A stretch of DNA of 64,000 nucleotides from Diphasiastrum complanatum (lineage: Eukaryota > Streptophyta > Lycopodiopsida > Lycopodiales > Lycopodiaceae). The notes under the pieces were generated by a model. The model had not been told where the DNA came from and ran no database searches. It was given only the letters and a program-made list of their open reading frames with translations. Both the position numbers and the translations under genes were made by a program. Location: the NCBI GenBank assembly GCA_029204225.1, contig CM055093.1:4058056-4122055 (forward strand), given 5' to 3'. Shown one piece after another: positions 10,605-19,624 of this stretch (positions within the stretch are counted from its first letter, which is position 1; each line of letters begins with the position of its first letter).

Positions 10605-11588
10605 ATGGCATCTCAAGGAGGATATCTTCTAGAAGCCAGTGAAAGACTAAACACTTCTAGTTACTCAATTTGGAAGTTCAGAATGAAGTCTATCTTGATA
10701 CTCCAGGATGTTATGGATATTGTGCTTGGTGTTGAGGAGGAACCTCAAGCACAGGCTGAAATTCTTAAGTACAAGAAAAGAGCTAGAATGGCTCTACATT
10801 TCATTAAGATGAATGTATCTAATGAAATTTTGAGAGAGATAGAATCTTGCACTACAGCCAAAGAAGCTTGGGATGCACTAAAGACCATCTATGAAGCAAA
10901 GAATACTTCTAGAATACTCACTCTTAGGAATCAGATTTTTCAAAGTTTCCAAAGAAGTGAAGAGAGTGCATCTAACTATGTTCTGAGAGTTAAAGATTTA
11001 CATAGAGAGCTTTCTTGTGTTGGTGTTACTATTAACCAAGATGAGCTAGTCCAATTCATACTGAATGGCTTGAGAGATGACTATGATAATCTTGTTCAGT
11101 CTTTTGCTATTAAAGAGGAGTTGCCTAATCTAGAAACTCTCCAAGGAATTCTTATTTCTGAAGAATCTAGACAAAGTTATAAACTCTCCAGGATGAACAA
11201 ACTCGAGCATGGTGGAAGTGACAAAGCCCTCTTTGTCAAAGGCAAGCAGAAAGGAAGGAGTAAGAACCAGTTCTCTCAAGCATCCAACAAAGACAAAGCC
11301 AAAGATCGAGACAAAGATGGTGAAGAGGATGATACATCTCATCCTTCTAACTCAAAGACCAAGAAGAAGAAAGTGAAGTGTTTCTTCTGTGGCAAGAAGG
11401 GGCACTATGCCTCTAATTGCTTCAAGAAGAAAAACCAACTCAAGCAAGCTAATCTCTCCAAAGAGATTGAAGAAGATTCTATTGCAAGTGATGGAGAAGG
11501 ATCACTTATGGTGTCCAATTTTTCTTCATCACCTTTCAAGAAAGATGGAGCTTGGTACATAAACAGTGGAGCCTCTTCACATATGTGA
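10605..11588 (+). CDS. gag: Copia gag with start of protease
   Basis: A 327-residue ORF starting MASQGGYLLEASERLN. It has the copia capsid domain (YSIWKFRMKSIL at about 20-31, AWDALKTIYEAKN near 88, FILNGLRDDYDNLVQSF near 147, LQGILISEESRQS near 177), a charged linker, and one CCHC knuckle CFFCGKKGHYASNC near 260-273. The ORF runs on into the protease, ending WYINSGASSHM then stop. The protease active-site Asp of DSGA is Asn here, a change expected to kill the protease. Gag would assemble the particle and bind the RNA. The start follows the leader as in E1. Confidence 0.85.
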   Translation: MASQGGYLLEASERLNTSSYSIWKFRMKSILILQDVMDIVLGVEEEPQAQAEILKYKKRARMALHFIKMNVSNEILREIESCTTAKEAWDALKTIYEAKNTSRILTLRNQIFQSFQRSEESASNYVLRVKDLHRELSCVGVTINQDELVQFILNGLRDDYDNLVQSFAIKEELPNLETLQGILISEESRQSYKLSRMNKLEHGGSDKALFVKGKQKGRSKNQFSQASNKDKAKDRDKDGEEDDTSHPSNSKTKKKKVKCFFCGKKGHYASNCFKKKNQLKQANLSKEIEEDSIASDGEGSLMVSNFSSSPFKKDGAWYINSGASSHM

Positions 11589-12578
11589 TGTTCAAAGGAG
11601 TCATTTGACTCAATCTTACCTTTCAAAGGACTCAAGAGATCTATTTACACAGCTAATGATCATGAGTGCCCAATAGAAGGAATTGGCAACATTCCATTGA
11701 AACTTGCTTTTTCAAAAGTTCTTGCACTTTCTAATGTTCTTTTCATTCCAAAACTCACAAAGAACTTAATTAGTGTGGGGAAAGTTGCTTGATAATGGTT
11801 GTGATGTAAAGTTCAACTCCAATACTTGTTTTATCAAGAGAAAAGATGAGATCCTTGTTGATGGATCTAGATGTGGTGGAATTTTTAAGTTGAATTCTTA
11901 TGAGAATGCAAACCTTTGTGAAGTTGCTTTGTTATCTAAGGAGGAGCTGTGGCATAGAAGGTTGGGTCATTCTATGGTTAAGAAGGTGAAGGCTATTGGT
12001 CTTCCAAAATCTCTTTCTAAAGATTTGAAGCCTTGTGAGGCTTGTGCCATTGCAAAGTCACACAAAAAGCCATAGCAGAAGTCTTTTATAAAGACTACTC
12101 ATCCTATGGAGCTTATACACTCAGATGTACATTTTTTCTCTTCTAATAGTATTGGTGGTGCAACATGTTTTGTCACCTTTATTGATGACTTTACTAGATA
12201 TACTTGGTTGTATCTATTTTCTTCAAAGGCAATGGTTTTTTATCACTTCCTAATCTTCAACGCTTATGTTGAGAAATAGTTTTCTTTTAAAGTTAAAGCT
12301 TTAAGATGTGATGGAGGAGGTGAATACATCTCCAACAAGTTTCATGAGTACTGTGAAGGTGAAGGAATAAAGAAAGAGTTTTTTTGTGCTTATTCTCCAT
12401 CTCAAAATGGCGTAGTTGAGAGGAAAATAGATCTTTATGTGAATGTGCTAAAGCAATTCGAGCAGCAGCTTCTTTGCCTATTGATTATTGGGATGAAGCT
12501 ATAAATTGTGCAAACTATTTGTGCAATAGATTACCTCACAATGCACTTGCTGGAAAATCTCCTTTTAAAGTCTTGTCA
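11589..12578 (+). pseudogene. Copia protease-integrase remnant
   Basis: After the stop the frame continues with RSIYTANDHECPIEGIGNIP and LFIPKLTKNLISVGK, then shifts near 11,790. The 11,773-12,075 ORF has LWHRRLGHSMVKK and CEACAIAKSHKKP, the HHCC zinc finger. Next come a stop, ELIHSDVHFF (first catalytic D), FVTFIDDFTRYTWLYLF, ALRCDGGGEYISNKF (second D) and FFCAYSPSQNGVVER (catalytic E). All three DDE residues are readable but a stop and two frameshifts break the chain. The match ends at about GKSPFKVL, near 12,578. Confidence 0.85.
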
Positions 12579-12628
12579 CTCCCAAACCACAAGACAACTA
12601 CAACTCTCAACTTTTTTCTTTTAAACTG

Positions 12629-13033
12629 TGTCTAGCCACTTTAGGGATGGGCTGGGACCCAATTCTAAGGCAAATTTGTGTCGATTTTTCTCTAATAACT
12701 GGGTTTTACATGCTGATTTTTTCAATTATTGCGAACTTAAACTTCAATATTAGCCCGATTTTCCATGCGAAAATATCGGCTAACATTTCGCGACAAGATT
12801 ATGTTCGCGAATCTTTCAAGCTTCAACAAGAAAGCCACGAGCTTCTACAAGAAACTGTTTCGCGAATCTTTCGAGTTGACTACAAGATAAATTTCACGAA
12901 TCCTTCGCGAATCTTTTGAGATGGTCACGAATAGAAATGTTTTGAATTCGCATTCGTTTCTTTCTCATCCTTTGTCAAGTAAACTACACACTTTGTTAGT
13001 AGAATCGAGATATGTCTGATCAGCTATTCTACA
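12629..13033 (-). repeat. Probable 3' LTR of a minus-strand copia element
   Basis: The right edge is set by a polypurine tract: on the minus strand CTTTGAGAGGGAGC is followed by TGTAGAATAGC, as at the 3' LTR start of copia D. The left edge is uncertain. The region holds three copies of TTCGCGAATCTTT (12,804, 12,859, 12,904). Its left part (12,629-12,660) has a GGGATGGGCTGGGACCC block also found at 48,505-48,536. Confidence 0.5.
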
Positions 13034-13047
13034 GCTCCCTCTCAAAG
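13034..13047 (-). other. Polypurine tract
   Basis: Minus strand CTTTGAGAGGGAGC between the RNase H end and the LTR; plus-strand DNA synthesis would start here. Copia D has CTTTGAGAGGCAGC at the same place. Confidence 0.7.
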
Positions 13048-13445
13048 TGGGCAGTTGGATTAACCCCAATCTTCTACGCTGCTTCTCGAACAAAGCTTTA
13101 CTGAGTGGCTTTGTAAAGATATCAACTGTCATTTCCTCTGTGGGTATAAAGACTGTCTTCAATATCTTCTTCTCGACTAAGTCCTGAATAACATGATACT
13201 TGATGGCTATGTGCTTCATTTTTGAGTGAAATACAGGATCTTTCGTAAGATAGATTGCTGAAGTATTATCTATTAACAAGACATAAGGTTCAGAAACAAA
13301 TTCATCAAATCCTTCCAACATCTGTTTGATCCAAATCAGCCCGTTTGCCATCTTGGCTGCTGTTACATATATCGCTTCATAGGAAAATTGAGCTACTATT
13401 GTTTGCTTCTTGCTAATCCAGAGTATGGCTACACCAGATGCTAGA
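13048..13445 (-). pseudogene. Copia RNase H C-terminal part
   Basis: Right to left: ASGVAILWISKKQTIVAQFS, YEAIYVTAAKMANGLIW, YVLLIDNTSAIYLTKDP, HSKMKHIAIKYH, IPTEEMTVDIFTKPLSK. This is the copia RNase H end, which removes the RNA strand during cDNA synthesis and finishes with the DIFTKxL motif. Residues preceding ASGVAILW, including the first acidic catalytic segment, are replaced by foreign DNA at 13,446-13,683. It runs in the same strand and order as the RT piece at 13,684-14,020, so the two were one gene. Confidence 0.85.
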
Positions 13446-13683
13446 GCTCGTCGATCTTTCTATCATGCCCTCCGCCCGAAGAAATGGATGTATGAAACTC
13501 AAATAGGGAAAAGCTTAGTCGATTCCCTTTGCAGTTCCTCCACCGGTGCCTTCTGGAGGGAATTCATCCCCTGTACCCCACCTCCTCCCCTCACTGACCT
13601 TCATGCGTGGACTACATACGCCATTACCTTATATACTGCACCCACACCCACACCCACCTCCATTTCTCCCCAGCCGACTACTA
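13440..13683 (+). pseudogene. LINE-like ORF2 scrap inside copia RNase H
   Basis: Plus-strand reading from about 13,434 gives DARARRSFYHALRPKKWMY, SLVDSLCSSSTGAFWREF, then PPPPLTDLHAWTTYAITLY. The FW followed by a proline-rich part and an aromatic W...Y segment resembles the spacer between endonuclease and RT in plant LINE ORF2 proteins. This is pattern recognition only. It replaces about 150 bp of copia RNase H and lies in the opposite strand. The ORF runs on to 13,892 only because it reads antisense to copia RT. Confidence 0.35.
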
Positions 13684-14020
13684 TCACTTTCTTAGTCCAT
13701 AGTCTTTCGTTTCCAAGAGATATTGTAGTACTCTCTTTGCTAACTTCCAATGCAACGATCCTAGGTTCTGATTATATTGGATCAGTCTGTATACTACAAA
13801 TGCTATATCATGTCTGGTGTTGTCTGCCAGATATAACAATGATCCAATCAGCATATGATAGGGTGTTCTGGCCATTCGTTCCTCTTCCTTGAGAGTCTAC
13901 GAACAATCTGCCTTGCTCAGTGTTGTTCCAAGTATCATGGGAGTATGCACACCTTTGCATTCAAGTATGTTGAAGTCTTCAATGATCTTTTGAGTGTACT
14001 TTTGTTGGTGAAAATACAAC
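13684..14020 (-). pseudogene. Copia RT C-terminal fragment
   Basis: Right to left: TPMILGTTLSKADCS, a stop, PYHMLIGSLLYLADNTRHDI, AFVVYRLIQYNQNLGS, HWKLAKRVLQYLLETKDYGL. This is the well-conserved end of copia reverse transcriptase just before RNase H. The palm-domain YVDD part lies upstream (to the right) and was removed where the LTR of element C begins at 14,023. Confidence 0.9.
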
Positions 14021-14337
14021 TTTGAAGGAACAAAACATTGCTATTAACAAAGCTTTGCTAGCTTTTAGCCCTAAGCCTGACGAAAATGTTCACGAATGCG
14101 AAAGTCAAAAGACACGAAGCAGACATGTTCACGAACACCCTGACAAAAAGACACGAACGAGAAAAATTCACAAAAGAGAATTTTTTGCGGTACATGGGAG
14201 AAAGTCAGACAATGCAAAAGTCAAAAGACACGAAGCGACACAAAAATCGTCGCGACACCCTTTTCTGCCCTCACGCACCAAAAAGATTAAGAAGGTCAGA
14301 CAAGTACCCAGAAGTACAGATATTTGATCTGATAGCA

Positions 14338-14345
14338 TGACGTCA
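14338..14345 (+). promoter_or_regulatory. TGACGTCA (as-1/CRE-type) site in LTR
   Basis: Perfect palindrome TGACGTCA about 80 bp upstream of a TATA-like box in the C LTR. Plant TGA-class bZIP factors bind this core. The D LTRs have TGACATCA at the same place. Confidence 0.45.
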
Positions 14346-14423
14346 GCAGATACACTCTAGGTCGTGGCTAATCTGCCACTCTTGTAATTCGTGATTAGTT
14401 GTAGATGTTTAATCACTCTAATC

Positions 14424-14430
14424 TATAAAT
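14424..14430 (+). promoter_or_regulatory. Candidate TATA box of copia C LTR
   Basis: TATAAAT within CTATAAATTACATG in the mid-LTR, the usual position for the retrotransposon promoter. In D the matching place reads CTGATCAGGG, so the box is lost there. Confidence 0.4.
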
Positions 14431-14924
14431 TACATGATGCGACTATATACTTTTTGGATGAAACTTGATACACCACAATGAAGTAGTCTAATGCTAGTAA
14501 GCAAGAAGACAAAAAATACAGAATACAAGTCCATTTGGGTGCTTGCATAGGATCCATAGATCCACAAGTCCGCTAGTAAGTGAGACATTACTCGTGTGAG
14601 AATCGTATTTCTCTCATGCCAACGCACTGCGTGGATTTGTGTGCAATGCTTGAAGAATCAGAGAAGAATCAATAGATGATTTTGTAGCCATTGCACACAT
14701 ATCACTCTTGTCATGTCTGATCTTGAATGTAAATTAGTCTGCTGCTATGTGTGTGTCTGATTCACTTGTTCATTAATTTTGCACTTTGGTTTGAATCTTG
14801 TTTAAATGTTGTTAATTCAAAACGTAGAGCAGCAGTGCCTGTCTACATTTTGGAGGACTGTAGGAATGATATAGCTGGCAGTGACCAGCAATCATATCTG
14901 AAATCCATCCGAATTGTTGCTTTG

Positions 14925-14937
14925 TGGTATCAAAGCC
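14925..14937 (+). other. Primer binding site, mutated
   Basis: TGGTATCAAAGCC, one G-to-A change from the tRNA-Met site TGGTATCAGAGCC. Confidence 0.8.
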
Positions 14938-15030
14938 TACCTTAATTGGACGTAGCCAAGAAGCTATCAGATCCAAGAGGCCAAGCATTCAAACAAAAAA
15001 CCATCAACAAGAGAACACACTTCAGAAGCA

Positions 15031-15722
15031 ATGACTTCAATCAGTAACATACAGAGCAAGATCTATACAGTTCTTGATTCTTCAGGATCTAACTTTCTAG
15101 CCTGGAAAGTTAAGACATCATTGATACTCAAGAGTGAAGTTTTATTCCCCTGGGTGGATGGCACAGAGGAGAGGCCTACGACATCAGGCAACTACGTGAG
15201 TCGAAGGAGAAAAATGACAAGGCAATAGCCTTGCTATCTTCATCCATCGAAGATAGTCTCACACTTGACCTGGCGACACTCTCCAAAGCTAAGGAGATGT
15301 GGGATACACTGTTCACGAGATTTCAAACGAAATCAAGAAGTCAAATAATGATGTTGGAATATCAATTGACAAATCTACAATGGGATGGAAAAGACCTCAC
15401 TTCTTTTGTAAGGAAGAAGGATCTATTTCTATCACTACCTAACTATGGAGCAGAGAATGCAGTGTCAGTTGAGAAGCAGCTCACTTACTTGTTGAGAGCC
15501 TTACCCACATCTTTCGGAACAACGAGAACCCTGCTTGTAAAAGATCCTACAATGACCCTTGGAAAGGCAATTGTCGAGATTCGAGAGGAAGTCGAGGCTA
15601 GAGAATACCTTGATCACAAGGATGGTTCTGACCAAGCCCTCTATGACAACAAGAAAAATCCAAGAAACAATTCAATCCTAAGAGGGAGTCGAATCAAAGG
15701 CAGGATCATGATCAGCAAGTAG
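15031..15722 (+). pseudogene. Copia C gag, frameshifted
   Basis: The first ORF (15,031-15,228) starts MTSISNIQSKIYTVLDSS and has FLAWKVKTSLIL and PWVDGTEERP. A shift near 15,190-15,228 moves the rest to another frame (15,231-15,722) with LATLSKAKEMWDTLFTRFQT, LLRALPTSFGTTRTLL and EVEAREYLDHKDGSDQALYD. Together this is a copia gag (retrotran_gag_2-like capsid). It is a different gag family from E1 and E2: it starts M(A/T)SIS(S/N)IQSKIY. The basic tail stops at ISK before the knuckle frame. Confidence 0.85.
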
Positions 15723-15793
15723 AGGGGACCAGCAAAGGCAACCGAAAGAACAAAGGGAGATCGAAACAACAAGGTGGAAAAAAGAAGATTTGC

Positions 15794-16117
15794 ATGAGAT
15801 GTCGAAGAGATGGGCACACAGTTGATACATGCTGGCTCAATCCAAAAATTGAGTGTATCCACTGTCACAAGAAGGGTCATGCAGTCATGGATTGTTGTCT
15901 GAACCCGAGAAACAAATCAGCACAGAACAGACAGGAGAAGAGCAACAGTTCATCCTATGTCGAGGAGCCTAAGAGCTCAAAAATGGGCAAAGAGAGATTG
16001 AATAGAAATTGTTCGATCACCTACATTTGTGAAGACATGTGTGCAGCATCAACATCTGACACACACGAGGTGATCCTAGATTCAGGAGCCACCTCACATT
16101 TTGTGACATCAAGATGA
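15794..16117 (+). pseudogene. Copia C double zinc knuckle and protease start
   Basis: Two CCHC knuckles in a row: CMRCRRDGHTVDTC (its first Cys is read just upstream of the ATG at 15,794) and CIHCHKKGHAVMDC. E1 and E2 have one. A Ser-rich linker with YVEEPKSSK follows, then VILDSGATSHFVTSR with an intact retropepsin DSGA active site, and a stop. In D both knuckles have lost a Cys. After the stop the sequence jumps to the end of integrase, so protease is incomplete. Confidence 0.85.
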
Positions 16118-16139
16118 ATTATGTCTAATTTCAGAAGTC

Positions 16140-16480
16140 ACAGAAGGACTGCAGCCTACACACCGTAGCACAACAGTGTTGCAGAGAGGAAGAATAGGAC
16201 CCTGATGGAAACTACCAGATACATGATGACCTACTCAAAAGCTCCAAGGGTACTGTGGGCTGAAGCAGTAGCTACAGCTATATACATCCAGAACAAGATA
16301 GGAAAGTCTGGGCCCCTCACACGACACCACACGAGCTACGGTGGGGTAGAAAGCCCAGCCTGTCTCACATCAGAATCTTTGGGTGTGCAGCTTATGCACA
16401 TATTCTTGATAAGCTTCGAAAGAAGCTTGATGAGAAAGCTGAATAGGGATTTCTGGTAGGTTATGACAACAATTCGTCAT
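16140..16480 (+). pseudogene. Copia C integrase C-terminal part
   Basis: Reads RTAAYTP, a stop, HNSVAERKNRTLMETTRYMM (catalytic Glu region; the usual HNGVAERKNRT with one change), TYSKAPRVLWAEAVATAIYI, QNKIGKSG, then shifts frame through the conserved LRIFGCAAYAHI region (read out of frame as ESLGVQLMHIF). The first two catalytic Asp residues were deleted with the preceding segment. Confidence 0.8.
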
Positions 16481-16953
16481 ACTACAGAGTCTACATGCCA
16501 GACACGAACACTGTGAAGATAGTCAGAGATGTCAGATTTGATGAGAGAAAGATGATGGCCAGTGACGATCTTGTCAACTATGAGGTTCTGAAAAGACAGT
16601 ACTATGATTTGCCACCAGTGACAGAGAGAGCAGAAGACAAACACGAAAACAAAAATTTTTGAGTCGTCTCCCGTTCGAGCGACGAATCTGAAGAAGAAAG
16701 ATTCAAGAGGCAGCCTACTGCTACAGAACCTGTAAACCAAGATGTTTCCGGAACAAGCAAAGCAGACAAAGGCAAAGGCATTGTTGTCCCAGGAGAATAT
16801 CCTAGAAGGTCGACAAGACCACGAAGAGCGCCATCAAGATATGTACCAGGCAGTTCAGCCTCCATATCAGAAGAGTTTTGTGGATTTAGTGACGAACCAC
16901 AGACTTTCAAGGAGGCGATTGACAGTCCAGAGAAGGTCAAATGGATCCACGCC
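16481..16953 (+). pseudogene. Integrase-RT linker of copia C
   Basis: Readable with frameshifts: YDNNSSYYRVYMPDTNTVK, DDLVNYEVLKRQYYDLPPV, an acidic stretch, GTSKADKGKGIVVPG, PRRSTRPRRAPSRYVPGSS and EEFCGFSDEPQTFKEAI. This low-complexity linker matches the minus-strand fragment at 8,356-8,750 and D at 44,700-45,110. Confidence 0.75.
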
Positions 16954-17649
16954 ATGAACAAAGAGATGGAGTCCATGAGGAAGAACCAGGTATGGATGTT
17001 GGAGCCATTACCACATAAGTGCAAGACTGTCAAGTGCAAATGGGTTTTCAAGCTCAAGTATGGACCAGATGAGAATGTCTTGAAATACAAGGCAAGATTG
17101 GTAGCGAAAGAATTTTCTCAGAGATATGGTATTGACTACTCTGAAACCTTCTCTCCTGTCATCAAACATTTGTCCCTACGTCTGTTATTTGCATATGCAG
17201 CTGCTTGTGACCTCAGGATCCACATTGTGGATGAGAAGATAACCTTCTTGCATGGTGAGTTAGACGAAGAAGTCTACATGGATCAACCCCCAGGATACAC
17301 CTCAAATTCACTTACTGATTATGCATGCAGAATGCATATAAGTATTTGTGGTCTGAAACAGTCAGCTCAACAATGGTACAAAAAGAAAGATCAAGCCCTG
17401 AAATCATTAGGATTCAAGCCACTGATGGCTGACTCCAATGTGTATGTCAGAGTCACAGATGGGCAATTCATCATTGTGGCTGTATATGTGGACGACACTC
17501 TGATATTGTGCAAGAGTGAGAAGCTGATTGTTGAAGTGAAGGAAGACATCTCGCAACATTTCGAGATTGTGGATCTGGGAGAGGCCAGGTGCTACCTTGG
17601 CTTGCAAATTGAAAGGGAATATGAGGGGAATAAGTTAAACCTTCACTAG
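16954..17649 (+). pseudogene. Copia C reverse transcriptase
   Basis: A 231-residue open stretch (RVT_2 family): [80 protein letters not shown] (family DVKTAFLHG; first catalytic Asp in the VDEKT position kept), VYMDQPPGY, CGLKQSAQQWY and the YVDD catalytic motif (about residues 178-181) in VAVYVDDTLIL. It ends at LQIEREYEGNKLNLH with a stop where the family continues. RT copies element RNA to cDNA in the particle. This is the best preserved RT in the window, but the rest of pol is broken. Confidence 0.9.
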
Positions 17650-18093
17650 TCCAGATACACCGAGAATGCTGAATTGCAAAGGAGCGAATACTCCAATGCT
17701 CGCAGGGGCAGTGCTGACAAACGATGATTGTCCGAGGACTGAAGAAGAGAGAGAACAAATACATCTCACACCTTACAAGAAGCTAATACGTTTTCAACAC
17801 ATTGGAAGATTGCAAAACGAATTTTGCAATATCTTCAATTAACAAGAGATTATGGCTTGTGTTATTGTTGTGAGGCAGAGTTCAAGATGCTTTCCTACAG
17901 TTATGCTAGCTGGGCATCCCTCAAGGATGATTGTAAAAGCATCTCAGGAGGATGCACCATCGCGTCAGGAAAGGCAGTTCTCTGGGTCAGCAAGAAGTAG
18001 ACCATTGTGGCTCAGTTATCCTACAAAGCAGAGTATGTTGCATCAACAAAAATGGCCAATGAAATAATCTGGCTCAGGCAGTTCCTTGACGAA
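17650..18093 (+). pseudogene. Copia C RT end and RNase H, cut
   Basis: After the stop, shifted frames read SRYTENA, then DYGLCYCCEAEFKMLSYSYA, SWASLKDDCKSISGG, ASGKAVLWVSKK, a stop, TIVAQLSYKAEYVASTKMAN, EIIWLRQFLDE. This is copia RNase H. It is broken by the insertion of the LTR at 18,094. Confidence 0.85.
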
Positions 18094-18822
18094 TGTGAAG
18101 ATTATTAAAATATTATCTTCCTATCTCGATTTTGGCATCATGTCCATGGTGATTTCCACTAAAATTCATATTGTACATAAAAGGAGTGTGAATTGAGCAC
18201 ATATTTTTCTAGTGTAGCTCGGAGTTAAGATAGATAGGTTCAATTATGATGACATGAATATGTTTAGATAACATGCAAAGTTTTACTGTATGCATGCAAG
18301 CCACATGCAATCAGTTCATGCAACATGCAAAGTAGTTTCAGTGATCTACACATGTCTAGGCAGTTTTATGAGTTGACATGCAGTACATGCAACATACATG
18401 CATGCAGTTACACATGTGGATCTATGGTAGGTGAATTAGTCCAGTTAAGTGGACTTTCCATGCAACTCCACTATAGGAATTTGAGTCTCTCTCATGTAGG
18501 GAAAGCTGGGCATGTTTTGCCATATTGTGAATATTGAGATTTTGATGTTTTGGACTCATTCTCGATCTACCCGAGTTTTCTATGGATGATTTTCTCTCTC
18601 TACCCTAGAGCAGCCTCTTTTTCCCATACTGAATACTTAGAATTTTTTTTGACATTCATTTCTCATAGTGAAGAGTTAGATTTTTCATCAGATATATGCC
18701 ATTGTGCTCTTGCCTTAGATTTTTTAAGCGTACTGTTCTTTGATCAATCTTGTGCAATCACAACACCTCAGTAAGATCTTGTAGGGTGTGTGGTGAAGTT
18801 CACACGTGCGAAAAACTTCACA
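18094..18822 (+). repeat. Copia-type 5' LTR inserted in element C
   Basis: 729 bp with perfect 7-bp inverted ends TGTGAAG...CTTCACA. It starts within the RNase H frame of C (preceding bases ACGAA) and is followed at once by a tRNA-Met primer site. A leader continues to about 19,200 and then the element is lost, so this is the 5' end of a truncated element and not a solo LTR. Confidence 0.85.
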
Positions 18823-18835
18823 TGGTATCAGAGCT
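18823..18835 (+). other. Primer binding site, tRNA-iMet type
   Basis: TGGTATCAGAGCT directly after the LTR end. Confidence 0.85.
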
Positions 18836-19240
18836 TCATGCTTTGAAGAGGTGAGGGTGTATACATCGAATCATCAGGGTTTTTGCTTGCAAGAACTCGG
18901 ATTTTGAAGAGGGATTCAAACTCACTAAGAAACAAGCAATGTGTGGACCATAAGTGGACCAAATCAAGACTGATCTGATCCAGCGGAGCTCTGTACGGAC
19001 AGAGAGCTCACGCGTGTGAAATTAGCCCTCATTAATGAGTGCTACTTCTCAAGGAATGATCCAAATTTGATGTTCTATGGCTTGTTGGATAGGTATTGAA
19101 GAGTATAATGTGTTGCTCTTGTTTCTAAATCAATTTGATTTTCTTTTAGAAGAGTTTTAGGCAATCAGAGAGTTTGAGAGGGTACTCAACTCGTGACATA
19201 TGCCAAAGTGAGCACACATCTGTCTTTTTCACCATTTTCA
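18836..19240 (+). other. Leader of a truncated copia element
   Basis: No coding sequence recognised. Position after the primer site marks it as the untranslated leader; gag is not found. Confidence 0.45.
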
Positions 19241-19624
19241 TTAATTTTCACTATCAATCAAGTAGAATTGGATAGGAGTATTCTGAGGTCTTAGAGTTTT
19301 CATTTCACACATATTACTGTGTTTGAGTTGAAAGTAAGTTCCTAGAGAGTTTATTAGTAATTTGAAACTCGTGGGAGAGACAGACTTCTTCCTTGCATGT
19401 GTTTCTTCTTTTGTGATTGAAGCAAGATCCAAATTCAAGATAGATTGATTTTCTGTATTGAGACGAAGTGCCTCCTCTTGGTTGCTACTAGAGGTCACAC
19501 CTCCACAGCCACCGCCGGAGCTACGGCCGCCACTAGAGGGGGGCGCACCCTCAGAAGTGCGCCCCCGGAAAGAACTAGACAACCGGTCACTCCGACCGCG
19601 TCGTCCACCACTTCCACTGGCCAT
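19241..19624 (-). CDS. Unknown Gly/Arg/Ser-rich ORF, possibly TNPA N terminus
   Basis: Minus-strand ORF; an internal ATG near 19,624 gives MASGSGGRRGRSDRLSSSFR, then GAPPSSGGRSSGGGCGG and an uncharacterised tail. The local GC content at 19,500-19,620 is much higher than the surroundings. Family is not recognised. It lies on the opposite strand and upstream of the TNP2 remnant at 20,920, the same divergent layout as TNPA-like and TNP2 genes in the complete CACTA element at 33,928. A CACTA second gene is therefore a possible origin, but no domain proves it. Confidence 0.3.
   Translation of the reverse strand: MASGSGGRRGRSDRLSSSFRGRTSEGAPPSSGGRSSGGGCGGVTSSSNQEEALRLNTENQSILNLDLASITKEETHARKKSVSPTSFKLLINSLGTYFQLKHSNMCEMKTLRPQNTPIQFYLIDSEN

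Larger units (their letters stand above)
9406..12600 (+). mobile_element. Copia retrotransposon E2, 3'-truncated
   Basis: Plus-strand copia element inserted in the integrase fragment on its left: LTR 9406-9921, primer site 9922-9934, leader to 10,604, gag 10,605-11,588, then protease and integrase in broken frames to about 12,578. RT, RNase H and the 3' LTR are absent. The 5 bases before the LTR are GTATG; the partner duplication is lost with the 3' end. Its gag shares the layout and many motifs of E1 gag. Confidence 0.8.
14023..14924 (+). repeat. 5' LTR of copia C
   Basis: Starts TGAAGGAACAAAAC and aligns with the D LTRs (TGAAAAAACAAAATG...) through shared blocks such as TTTGATCTGATA, GGCAGTGACCAGCAATCATA and CATTTTGGAGGA. 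The right end differs from D: the last about 90 bp of the D LTR, ending TTCTCATCA, are missing and the primer site follows GTTGCTTTG. Confidence 0.75.
14023..18093 (+). mobile_element. Copia retrotransposon C, internally deleted and 3'-truncated
   Basis: Plus-strand copia element of the same family as D (42,105-51,372): 5' LTR 14,023-14,924, primer site, gag, two zinc knuckles, protease start, integrase end, RT and most of RNase H. Protease C terminus, pre-integrase and integrase DD residues are deleted near 16,118-16,150. The 3' end is cut at 18,094 by another LTR. Bases before the LTR are AACTT. The element landed in the minus-strand RT fragment on its left. Confidence 0.85.

Noticed and set aside
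12578-12640. 3' LTR for copia E2
   Set aside because: No sequence matching the 9,406-9,921 LTR and no GTATG duplication occurs at the end of its integrase fragment, so the element is truncated rather than complete.
13410-13892. A single 160-residue plus-strand gene
   Set aside because: Its right part is antisense to copia RT and its left edge antisense to RNase H; only the middle part may be a LINE scrap.
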